DNA of 64,000 bases from Hydra vulgaris (Eukaryota > Cnidaria > Hydrozoa > Anthoathecata > Hydridae): positions 4,491,001-4,555,000 of the forward strand of contig NC_088926.1 of NCBI RefSeq assembly GCF_038396675.1, read 5' to 3'. Below the pieces are notes generated by a model. The model ran no database searches. It was given only the letters and a program-made list of their open reading frames with translations, and was not told the origin of the DNA. A program made the translations under genes and the position numbers. Numbering within the stretch: position 1 is the first letter of the stretch; the number at the start of each line of letters is the position of its first letter. Of the stretch, positions 24,396-35,991 are shown piece by piece.

Positions 24396-26640
24396 TTGCA
24401 GAGGAAGGGAAACTGTGGCAGAGAAATCTCTCAATTTTGTTGGAAAAATGTTTTATTCAAAGATCTTTATGCTACAGCTAGACATATAGGAAACATTTAC
24501 TCTCCATTTTATTATTTAAAATGTTACCAAAAATTTTCCAACAAAGTCCTATTTGTGGAAAAAAAAAAAAAGAATGAATCTAAACCTTTCAAATCTTTCA
24601 TGGAAATATTTGCGAAAAAACAATATTTGTTAGAAGGTAAAAAAGACTAATGTGAAAATAAACTTGTTATTACTAATAAAAAAATAATAATTTGTTTATT
24701 TTGTAGTTGCTTCAAAAAATACCAATGTTCCTCCTTCAAACCCAATTTCTTCTACAAGTACTGCATCAACCTTTGCTGTATTGACTGACATCTCTGCTTC
24801 AAGTAACACAGTTTCTACAGAAATTATTTCAGAAGTAGAACAAGAAATAGAAATGAGTCATAATGGAATTTTGCAAGAGTTGCATGCAGATATAGAAAAA
24901 GATAATTATGATCAAGTCAAAGAATTAAGAAAAATCAAGTCTCATCATGATATTGGAATGTGGCCAATGACAATTTACTCATCTTTTCGAGATACAATGG
25001 TACAAATTGGAACAGAGTCATTCCAAAATCAAAACTTCCCTTTCCCAACTGATGAAGAAAAAAAGAGAACATTGTCTAAGAAATGGTTTACACGTACACT
25101 TCACAACGGACAAAAAGTCTTACGAACATGGTTATGTTATTCTCCTACAAAAAATGCCTTGTTTTGTTTCTGCTACTGCCAATTTAATTGAAAATCTAAT
25201 TCATCTGCAAGAAGCAGTTTTGATCTTGAAAACGGATTTTCACACTGGAAGAAGCTTAATCCACGAATTCCAAGTCATGAGGGAAGCTCCGCTCATCGTT
25301 CGGCATTTTTAAAGTGGAAAGAACTGGAAAGAGGCTTCAAAAATGGTGGGCTAACTGATGACCAGCTTCAGATTCAAGTCACTAGAGCTGCTCAGCAATG
25401 GAAGCAAGTTTTAGAGCGCGTTACTTCAGCAATTCAAATGCTTGCCCAGCAAAATTTAGCATTTAAAGGTCATAATGAGTCTCTACAACCAGATGAAAAC
25501 TCTGGAAATTTCCTTGCTATTATGAAGTTTCTAGCCAAATTTGACCCATTCATGAAAGAACATTTAGAATAAGTCAGCTTAAAATCTGGTTCTTTATCAT
25601 ATTTCTCTCATGGAATTCAAAATGAACTAATTAATCTGTTTGGTTCAAAAGTACGTAAATCTATAATACTTAATGTAAAAAATGCAAAGTATTACGGCAT
25701 CATTTTTGATACAACTCCTGATTCATCACATGTTGAAAAAATGTCTCAAATTATTAGATATGTTGATATTGAAAGAGGCAAAGTCACAGTGTAAGTAGTT
25801 TTTTTAGACTTCATTCAAATTCATGGTAAATCGGCTGAAGCTATTACAACGAAAATAACATAAAGCTTAATTTAGATGGATTGAATTTTCAAGATTGCAG
25901 GGGCCAATCCTATGAATATCAAGCAACTATGGCAGGAGCTTATTCTGGAGTTCAAAAACAATTATTAGACTTGAATTCATTAGCAATATTTATCCCTTGC
26001 AACAATCACTCTTTAAATTTTGTTGGGGTCCACGCTGCACATGTAAGTAGTCAAGCTGTTACTTTTTTTGGCGCATTGGAAAAATTATTTGTTTTTTTCT
26101 CATCATCAACTCATAGATTTGGGGAGTTTTGAAGGAATATGTAAAAATAACAGTAAAAAGCCATTCAGATACAAAATGGAGTTCAAAAGCAGCTGCAGTT
26201 ATCTCCATATCAACTCAACTTAAGGAGGTGTTGGCAGCTTTGGAAATGTTACGTGATTCTTCTGGAAAAACGCTTGACTCACGAGGTGATGCTGGACTTA
26301 TTCTTTCTTCCATTTGAAGATTTGAATTTGTCGCTCTTTTTTACTTCTAGTCTGAAATTGCTTCCTTTAATTGACCAAATTCAAAAGTGCTTACAATGTA
26401 AAGAAATTACTTTCCTTAATTCAACTAGGCAAGCCAATTTCCCTATTTACCCCGGGCGGCAAAATTCCTAAATCCATCACTGAGCACTAATGTTCAGAAC
26501 TATGTAACTGCTTTAAGTGTGAGAATACTGCTTCTCCTGAAAACAACAATGTTTATGATGTTGGAGTTGATGATTACTACGAAGAATTATTTGAAGAAGA
26601 ATTTTTATTAAAATACACCAAACTCATTATTTTTAACTAA
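24396..26640 (+). pseudogene. hAT transposase, ZMYM1/TTF-type, broken
   Basis: After a possible acceptor (TTTTGTAG, 24706), an open frame runs VASKNTNVPPSNPISS and on to IGMWPMTIYSSFRDTMVQIG, then a TTF-type zinc-finger region (KWFTRTLHNGQKVLRTWLCY, CYC, GFSHWKKLNPRIPSHEGSS, H). The DUF4371-like part has YYGIIFDTTPDSSHVEKMS with the first catalytic Asp. Later blocks continue in other frames (FIPCNNHSLNFVGVHAA, then SHSDTKWSSKAAAV). Stops at about 25189, 25570 and 25792, and frameshifts near 25880 and 26130, disable it. The C-terminal dimerisation region seems eroded. This order of TTF finger and DUF4371 is typical of ZMYM1-like hAT proteins. The 24396-24650 frame upstream may be a first exon but is not recognised. 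Confidence 0.85.
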
Positions 26641-27103
26641 TATTTTTTAATTTTAATATTTACATATAGTTCAAAACACTTTTTAAAAAGAAGCAGGTTG
26701 TAGGCTATTAGTTTATTGTTTAAATGGAAAATAAATTGATAAAGTCAATTATTTTACACGACAACAGCAATTTAATACAAAACATCTTTCCTTAATACTT
26801 TAATAATAGTATTTTTTACGTGAAAAAATTGCAAAATGATAACTTAACTAAATATTGGAGAGAATTTTATTATAAAATAGTTAACACCAAAAATCAATAT
26901 ATTGTAAGTGATGGATTCTCAAAGTCTGCTAGATCAAAAACAGCGAGAGGTACACCATTAAAAATTAAAGCAAAGAAAAGACTAATCTTAGTAGAAGAAA
27001 AAAAAAAATATTGAGAAACGTTAAACTTGTGCAAGGACAGAAACAGGTATGCAAAAGTAATAATGAATGATTTTTTTTTTTTTTTTTTTTAATTTTTATT
27101 TTA

Positions 27104-27199
27104 GGTGCCCCAAGACGTCCTAACGGTCTTGTCACAGAACACCGCGGAAGTGCATTTAACCAGGAAGTTCACGCCTCCTTCATTACCGTGACGCAAAAA
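27104..27199 (-). mobile_element. SINE family A fragment
   Basis: From GGTGCCCCAAGACGTCC to CCGTGACGCAAAAATG, nearly identical to 34875-34970, after an 18-T run that corresponds to its A-rich tail on the minus strand. The tRNA-like head is missing here. Confidence 0.75.
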
Positions 27200-28672
27200 T
27201 GATGATAATGGATGCACAACCAAACAATTAACTTTTTGAAAGAACGTGGCTGAATCCTGTTTACTATAACTTGGATTACTCACGCATTGTAAAATTGGGC
27301 ATTACGTCACGAGTTTAGCAAAAAAAAAAAACAATTTTTGCAAAAAAAGTATAAAAATGCACCAACTTAAAAACCATGGCATATTTTTTTTTATAAACGC
27401 TTTTTATTTCAAATTAAAAAATTATAAAAGATAAACCTTGTTAAATAAATGTTTACATTAAATGAAATAAAGAATATTATTATTAAAATATTGTTAATGA
27501 CTTGAAATCACTTTTTTGTTTTTAGCGATTTTTACTGAAAATCTGTCTTTGGCCAACTATATTTTGATAATATAGCGACATTCTTGATACTTGAAATTTG
27601 GAAAACATATAAATTAATGTCTGTTTTAACATATTATTAAGTTACTCGGTTAATTTTATTACAAAAACTTGCTTTTTAAAGCATTTATATATTTAGTTTT
27701 ATGATTTACAAGTAAATTAAATTTAAGTAAAGTTTTTTGCTTTGAAAATGTTCTAAGAATGATCATATTACATATTAAACAACAGAAATATATATTTTAT
27801 GATTATTTTTGCTAAATAGTAACATTAAATTTTTCAAAATCAGTTAAGTTTGTTATTTCTGCGTACTTATTTAAAAATTACAAAAAGTTTTGACACATTA
27901 TTAAATGTTAAAGAATAAAACATTTTGTTGGTGTTTAAATTCTTTTTACAGAACAAAATTTTCTGTAATATTTCAAAAGTTATACAAGTTTTAGTAACAC
28001 CCCTTAAGCTAATAATTTGAAAAAAATAACAAGAAGCCGTATGTCCACATTAAAACAGCCGTGGTAACTGTGTATTTGATGTTAATGATAATGAAATAAT
28101 CTTTCCAACGAAATTAAGAGAATTTTCTGCAACACTTTCCATTCTACTTGCAATTTAGCTCTTTTTATACATAGACTTGCATTCGTTCTTTTTTTATTTA
28201 AACTAATTCCATACGCCAGTGATTCCACTTAAATTAATAAGACTGTACAAAGTGTGGCACTTTTGCGGACATTTTGCTTATGGAATTCAAAAACATTGTT
28301 GATGTTTATTTTATGGAATATAATTTTCATAAAATGTCTTTTTTTATTGTCTTCTGTAAAATACACAAACATTAAATCGACTTGAAATTAAAATGGCGTA
28401 AAGGAATCGAAACACACAATAAAATTAAAAATTTTAAATTTAAAACAGCTTTATCTTAAAAACTGCGCATTTACAGGCTGAAAAATTTAAACCATTAATT
28501 TATTATACCATAAATTATTATACTATTTTTAATTAAATTATTAAATTTATTATACCATTAAATTTAAACCATTAATTTATTATACCACAAAAAGCCTAAT
28601 AACTTGTTAAACGGTAAGAACTCACGACTGCATTACGAAACTGAACGATACAGTTAGATGGCCTGTGGTCTA

Positions 28673-29558
28673 CCTTTCTTTTTTTTCTTTTCTTAGCCAG
28701 CTCATTTTACTCGTAGAATTCGGCAGATCACATGCATTTCAAATTATAAGTTAATCTTAGAAAGAATCAATAGTTTAAAGACTCAAGTCTTGGGCATAAA
28801 TGTTTTTTGTGTGTTAGGTAGTAAACGTCTTACCAATAAAAAAGCGATTTGCTATTTAAAATTAACTTATTTGGATTTCCGCAAGTTTAGGTGTTTAGGT
28901 ACAACAAATAAATCACGTTTGATTTTGAGCCGGCGCTCAAATCTTTATTGAATCCTTGTAATGTACCAACTGCTTTTAAAAAAATATATTGACCTCAAAA
29001 CTAAAATTTACCAAACCCAAATGTGTCAAATACTAGACAAATTCCTAAAAACGTAACGTGCGCTTGAACGTGTATGCGCGTATTATACACATTCAACTTG
29101 CAAAATATTTAATGTAAAATGAAAAATGTTTTTATTAGCAATTAACTGTTTGACCCAAAAAACTATTATTTCAAGATATAACATGTTTATTAACGTTATT
29201 TGTCAAAATTTATTGAGTTTTAGTTATTTTTTTTAGTTAATAATATTTTAGTTAACTTGGCTTTAAATATCTGTCTTGATACTATCACACTACATGTAAC
29301 TATATTATCATACTGAATGTAACTGTAAAAATTACATAGATTATGATACCGTCATACTCTATTTAACTTTAAAAACGTAACAAGGGTACTCCCATTTTTC
29401 TTTTTTTTTTTGTAATACCTAGTGGAAAACTTGTTAAAATATATGGCACTGTATAAAATGATGTCGAATATTGGGACTCAATAGTCCGATTTAAAATTCG
29501 CACGTTATAATTTTATTGAACTTCATGCCCCTTTTTATATATATACACATATATATAC

Positions 29559-29568
<10 letters not shown>
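28673..29568. other. Non-coding stretch
   Basis: No exon, repeat unit or structural RNA recognised. It includes a few near-repeats of the type CTATATTATCATACTGAATGTAACTG at 29280-29370. Confidence 0.4.

Positions 29569-29641
<73 letters not shown>
29569..29641. repeat. (AC)n microsatellite
   Basis: About 73 bp of AC repeats, preceded by TATA/CATA words. Confidence 0.97.
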
Positions 29642-29645
<4 letters not shown>

Positions 29646-29746
29646 ATAATTAAACCCATAAATGTTATACAGATACGCATGTATTTAACATACATATATG
29701 CTCGTAACAGTGCATGCATTATAATCAAATGCATACACTAATTATA

Positions 29747-29748
29747 AT

Positions 29749-29838
<90 letters not shown>

Positions 29839-30134
29839 CAGGACCGTAGGAACAAAAACTATATTAGGGTGAGGGGGGTGGGAATACTACTTGGTAGTCA
29901 AAATACAGTTAGTAGTAGGTCAAAAAATTTTGTCAAAAGAACTTCCAACGAAAATGCGGATAATAAGTTAGGTCTTTTCTATCCTGTTTTTTCTTTTATT
30001 TCTTAATTTGTAATTATTTGCTTTTTTTTAAAAACTAACATCAAAATAATTTATTCGAAAAATTATGGGGGAGGAGGGAGCAAATGACCCTGCTGCTTCC
30101 GTCCCCCCCCCCCAGGTTGCTACGGGTCTGTATA

Positions 30135-30206
<72 letters not shown>
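29747..30206. repeat. Two (TA)n tracts with a C-run between
   Basis: TA at 29747-29837 and 30130-30206. The 290 bp between contain a run of ten or more C's near 30104 and no coding sequence. Confidence 0.9.
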
Positions 30207-30211
<5 letters not shown>

Positions 30212-30899
30212 ATGCATATTAAAATTATTCTTTAAAATTCTATTCTTTAAAAGAAAAAACAAATCAAAAAAAAATATCAAAAAATTCAAGAAATATTCAA
30301 AAAAATTTTAATATATTTAATAATATTCTATTTGAAAAACTCCAGCCTAAGACTCTAATATCATTAAGTCTAATACGTTTGTTGTTTTCTTGTTATTTAT
30401 TTGAAATGTTGATTGAATTATATTTTGAGTTAATTATAATAATAATAATAATAATTAGAGATTAAAGTGCCATTATTTACAACAATCACAATAGTGATGA
30501 AGTAATTCAGAAACGCTAAAACAAGTTGGCTATGAGTTTGAAAAAGCGTTTATAAAAAAATCATATTTTAGTCTTTTTTTTAATGTTTCTAAAGAGGTTG
30601 AGTTTCGCGTGTTGATAGATAAACCATTCCGAATTCGAGGAGCAGTCATACAAAAAGAATTTGAGCCCAGAGAAGTTTTTTGTTGACGACGTGTAAGTTG
30701 ACAACTGTCTAATGATCTAGTATTTTGTTTTGAAGTTTGGACTTCTAGGAGTTCAAATAAATATGCAGGAGATTTAGATAATAAAATTTTATATGTGATA
30801 ACTGATATCTTACAGATTATTCGTTGATTTATTGGTAACCAACGAAGAGTGAATTTAAATGAATAGGAGAATGGAAAACGATTCGAGATAAGCTTTTTT

Positions 30900-32805
30900 G
30901 AATTCGTTGCAGTTATTTAATATTTTTTTGATAAGTACCAGATAAAAGACTGTTACAATAGTCAAGCTGAGAGTTAACAATGCCACATGCAATTGTAATT
31001 GCAACTTCTTTAGTCAGACATGGACGAATGTGGCGAAGTACACGAATATGGTAATTGCAGGATTTAGTAGTGTTGTTTTTGTGCTTGTCCATAGAGAGCG
31101 ATGAATTTAGGGTGACACCAAGGATTTTTAATGAATTTATCGTAGTTAGTGTTGCTCCAGAAAAAATAATTTTTGAACCATTTTTATGCTTGCTAATTTT
31201 GTTTTCTAGATCCAAATAAAACAGCTTCTGTTTTGTTTGGGTTGAGCAGAAGTCCATTTTCTGGAAACCACTTTGTTACTGCATCAGCACACACATTGAT
31301 TTGATTAATGCTATCTATGCCTGCGTTGATGACAGTATAAAGATGGGTATCATCAGCATATTGATGATGATTGGTACCGAGTTTATAATACGATATATAG
31401 ATGAAACAAACATGGAAAATAGAAATGGGCCTAATACACTACCCTGTATTACTCCTGTTGAACTTGCTATTAGTCTAGATTTTGTTGATCCAATAGAAAC
31501 AAAAGATTTTCGAGAATGCAAGTATGATGTCAGCCATTCTAGTGCAATATCTGTGACACCAAATTCATCTTTAATACGGGAAATCAGCAGGCTGTGATCA
31601 GTTGTATCAAATGCTCAATATTTGTCCAGAGATAGGAGAATAGTGTTCAAAGCATCATCAATGTTTAGCAGGATGTCATTGCATATCTTTAATAGTGCTG
31701 TTTCGGTTGAGTGATTCGATCTAAAACCAGGTTGTAAAGTATTGAAGTTAATATATTGAAATTAATATATTCGGTATAGTTTTTCGTCTGATCAGTTTCC
31801 AGTTTTTTTATCACAACGCTCCAGTTTACGACGTCTGATTTTTTTATTCTTGGCATCTGAAGATAGCCATTTATCATCATGTTTACCAGGTCGCATTGAA
31901 TATTTCCGAATGGGTGCTAAATGATCGAGAACAGTTGTTATATTTGCTCTTATTTGTTCAGCATAATCATTCACATTATTTTTAGGTGATAAGCAACATG
32001 GTATTACTTGCAATTCTTTTATAAAGCATGACAAGTTTAGTTTTCTAAAGTTTCGTTTTGAAAACCAAACAGCTTTACTATTTGAAAGTTGATGATAAAG
32101 TGCAACCCGAATCATATAGTGATCTGAAATACCCTCATCAGTTATTTGAATATTGTTGAGTGAAATGTTATCATGTCGATTTATTACTAGATTAAGTAAG
32201 TTGGCTATACCGGTAGTAGATGATATGCGAGTTGGAGATTGAACTCTTTATATCATGTTGTAGGTCTCTAGAATCTCAGCAAGTCTTGGATTGCAGGTTG
32301 TTGGAGTAGTACCTGGGCAGTTAAAGTCACCATACAGAAGTACTTCTCCAGATAATGTTTGAAGTTTTTCTAGGAGATCAGATCATTCGAAAAAGAAAAT
32401 ACTTGTTGGAATGATTGGATTTGATCGGTAAATAGCAATAATATTGTAGATATTATTTGCAAGATTTAGCTTGGCAGATATACGTTCATAAGACAGGCAG
32501 GTAGACAATAACGAGAGCGGTTTGATATTTAAGTTGTTCCGGTATATTATTGCAACGCCCCCGCCACGATGATCTGATCTACAGTACTAAATTGTTTTAA
32601 AGCCTGTTGGGGCCATATCTTCTTGATTTGCAGTAGGGTAGTCTGACTTTATCCAAGTTTCAGTGAGTATAAAAATATCTAGAGAATGATTATGGACTAT
32701 ATCATGAATGAAAGCAGATTTTTTTATAGCAGATTGAACATTTTGAATACCCAAGTTTAATGTAGAGGATCTTTTAATTTTTATATATAAATTATGCTGA
32801 TTTAA
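30900..32805 (-). pseudogene. LINE ORF2: endonuclease and reverse transcriptase
   Basis: Minus-strand blocks in order: SAFIHDIVHNHSLDIFILTE with TWIKSD (endonuclease start), a VLLYGDFNCPGTTP block, then the reverse transcriptase with GVIQGSVLGPFLFSMFVSS and HHQYADDTHLYTVINAG (catalytic YADD intact at 31349-31360). NGLLLNPNKTEAVLFG and LKILGVTLNSSLSMDKH follow, then the thumb-type LDYCNSLLSG. Frameshifts separate the QGSVLGP and YADD blocks, and stops lie elsewhere. The endonuclease-RT order and motif wording fit CR1-like elements, which are abundant in Hydra. Confidence 0.88.
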
Positions 32806-32806
32806 T

Positions 32807-33580
32807 TTAAGTCCATTTGAGTTCACCTGATCGTATACCCCAATAACATTTTTTTCCATTGTGCACATTGTATCGTTGCATCCCATTTGTTCCCTCAACT
32901 TCATGAGCAAGTGCTGCGTTTCTAGTATTTCTAACTTTTCTGAGTTCACTGTCGAACAACCTCTCGTTTGCAGTTTTGTCTTTGTTAATAAAGATATTTT
33001 TGAAGTTGATATTACCATTTAACTTTTTGGAATATTTAATTAAAAAATTTTGAGTTTCTTTGTTCACCAATTCAACTAAGATGACCTTAGGTGGTCCTTC
33101 TGGTCTTTTAGCATTTTTAGTTAGTCAAATTATTCTTTTTGTATTTGTTATTAAAAAATCTGGTTTTATTACTTTTAGTAATGTTTAGATGGTTTTTTTA
33201 TCATTTTCTTCATTAATTTGTTTGTCTAAAGTAGTATGATCAGCTACCCCACTTATAATGATGTTGTTTTCAATTCTTTTTTTATGATTAAACTCGTTTG
33301 TAATTTTTGCCATCATTACCACTTCAGTTTCTTTTTGTTTTGATTGATTTTGCTGAATTGATGTTGCTTGTGCATATGTGAATATTGATGTTGGTTTATT
33401 TGATGTTGCTGATGAGAAATTTATCTTTTCATCTTCAAGAATTTTAAGTCGTTTTAAAAGGTCAGAAACGATATATAATATTTTGCCACACCATTTATGC
33501 ATATTTTTGGTAACTTCAGCAGATGCACTAGGAATTGTTGGTCGATTTGGCACTTCTAAGCATTCATAGTCAAACTCCAT
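32807..33580 (-). pseudogene. LINE ORF1 (coiled coil plus RNA-binding type)
   Basis: Starts MEFDYECLEVPNRPTIPSA. A coiled-coil-like helix (VSDLLKRLKILEDEK) is followed by HKKRIENNIIISGVADHT and, after a stop and frame change, by KVILVELVNKETQNFLIKY, NIFINKDKTANERLFDSELR and a C-terminal RNGKKCYWGIRSGEL-like end. The part from NNIIISG onward resembles the RRM-like domain of LINE ORF1 proteins. One stop near 33186 splits it. Confidence 0.75.
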
Positions 33581-33639
33581 GCTTTTTTTTATATATATAT
33601 ATTATAAATATATGAGAGGGCTACCACGCTGAATAACAG

Positions 33640-34435
33640 TGTATTACCTCCTTAGTATATATATTAACCCTATTACACAGGGACTTGTAAACACAGTATT
33701 GCACTAAAAGATTATGTGTTTTTTCCCGTTATGTTTTGAGTATGTGTTTTTTCCCGTTATATTTTGAGTATTTCAAGTCACCACATATATGTAAACCTGA
33801 ATATTGATTTTTTTTTAACAACTTATAGGAGTAATTGATTGAATCTATAATTTGCTTGTTATTTCCCTCACTATCACCTTCTACTCTATAGATACACCTA
33901 CGAAAATTTTTTTCTTAAACTGTACAAACCGAGCACCATATTTACTCAATATTGTCATTATGTGAATAAATTTTAGCCAAATTAAAAGAACTGATGCTTT
34001 CATGACTACAAATGATGAATTTTCATGTCAATTTACTTAATGCAGATTTTGCAGAGTCTAATTACTCGAATATCATATCAAAAGGGCTAGTTGATAGTTC
34101 CTTCTGCAGCAAGTTTTCAGTTGCAGTTTTTGTAAATAACTAGTTCTTTCATTTTATTTTCTTTCGAACTCAGTTTGATCCTGATTAACGTATACTTTTT
34201 GAAAATTATTCAACATCTTAAACTTTATAGCTGCTTTCAAAAATTCTACTCTGTTTGCGTTGTTGGTTAATTCTACTAAACAGGACTGCTAGTGCATCGC
34301 TTTTCTGGGTTTGAAATGATGAACTCTTATGATTATATTTTTATTCACAATTATTTCTCTCAATAGATCATTAATCAATTTGGAGTCGCACTCTTTACAG
34401 ATTTTAGTATCTATTTCTTTTCTCTTTTGGGACAT
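33640..34435 (-). pseudogene. Second LINE ORF1 remnant
   Basis: On the minus strand from an ATG at ~34435: MSQKRKEIDTKICKECDSKL, then LVELTNNANRVEFLKAAIKF and NNFQKVYVNQDQTEFERK. This is another copy of the ORF1 RNA-binding block found in 32807-33580, but clearly divergent from it. Further stops follow and no ORF2 is attached. It therefore belongs to a different, truncated LINE in the same orientation. Confidence 0.6.
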
Positions 34436-34698
34436 TTTAAAAACAATAACATTACTTCCTCACTCTCCAATATTTTTATTTAAGGTAACAATTGCTCGTA
34501 TGACTTGAAACTCTGATTTAAACTAATACTTCTTTTAGCAATTGAGGCCCAATTTTTCAAGTTACTTTTAGTGTTATTTAAAACTATCTAAAACTGTTAT
34601 TTAAAGTGTTGTATAAAAATAGTGTTATTTAAAACTATCTAAAACTATCTGTTATCTAAAAATTATCTAAAACTGAAAGACGATTAATCAGATTTTGT

Positions 34699-34848
<150 letters not shown>

Positions 34849-34852
34849 TTAT

Positions 34853-35313
<461 letters not shown>

Positions 35314-35637
35314 GGGCGCCCGCAAGGGATGGGGGGAGGCATTTTCTGAATTTAGAAAAAAACTTCGTGTTTCTTATCCATCTGAGTGCCACAAAAGTTG
35401 TTACTATGTACAGTTTTGGTAAAACAAATTTTTTGAATCTTAAGCGGTACGGTTTCAATACAAACTTATTTTTGGTGATGTTTTGTTACAGTTTCAGAAA
35501 AAAAAATTAACTACTTGCTTCTACGGTTTCGGAAAAAAAATCGTAATATACCAGTACTATTAAGGTGTAAAAAAAAAATTGCTCAATGGTTGAAAACTGT
35601 TTCAAACAGTCAAAGTAAAAATATTGTGAAAAATGTA

Positions 35638-35692
35638 AACCCTAACCCTAACTCTAACCCCCTAACCCCTGACCCTAACCCTGACCCTAACC
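35638..35692 (+). repeat. Interstitial telomere-like repeat, (CCCTAA)n
   Basis: Nine to ten units of CCCTAA and variants (CTCTAA, CCCTGA) in 55 bp. Animals including Hydra have TTAGGG telomeres, so this is a degenerate internal telomeric tract. Confidence 0.9.
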
Positions 35693-35991
35693 AATTGTTC
35701 AATCAATTTCAACTAAAATAATTGAAGTTTGATAAAATTAATTTTGATCACAAATTATGCGCAAAAAATTGTTGATAAAATAAGGAAATGAAATGATGAC
35801 AAAATATAAAAAGATCAACAATAAAAGAAATTTTTTGTTCGCCAAAATCTATTTGCTTATTTTAGACTTTTCTTTAACTAAAGTATTTATTCTTTTAGTG
35901 CTTGTATTTAATATAAAGATAACGCGAAAAAGATCTCTCGAACGTAATGATAAACGCATCATCCTTACCTTCTTTGAGTCGCTGACTGATT

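Larger units (their letters stand above)
22634..28672 (+). mobile_element. hAT element region with long imperfect terminal repeats
   Basis: The right end, read on the minus strand from 28672, starts GTAGACCACAGGCCATCTAA, followed by GTGAGTTCTTACCG, TGTAAATGCGCAGTTTTTAA and GTTTCGATTCC. Two left partners exist: 22634 (AGACCACGGGCCATAG then TGCAGTCGTGAG) and 23931 (CAGGC...GGCCATCTAATTGTATC, TAATGAGTTCT, TGTAAATGCGCAGTTTT, GTTTCGATTCC). The second pairs over ~200 bp. Either one element of 4.75 kb (23931-28672) sits beside a solo end at 22634, or the element is larger and rearranged. The transposase pseudogene and a SINE piece lie inside. Confidence 0.6.
30440..33580 (-). mobile_element. CR1-like LINE, nearly full length, decayed
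   Basis: On the minus strand the order is ORF1 (33580-32810), EEP endonuclease (~32790-32200), reverse transcriptase (~32100-30900), a 3' untranslated part and a short (TTA)n tail at 30440-30460. Tails of short tandem repeats instead of poly(A) are common in CR1/L2-type elements. Confidence 0.8.

Noticed and set aside
31301..31597. Plus-strand frame of 98 codons
   Set aside because: Antisense to the reverse transcriptase of the CR1-like LINE.
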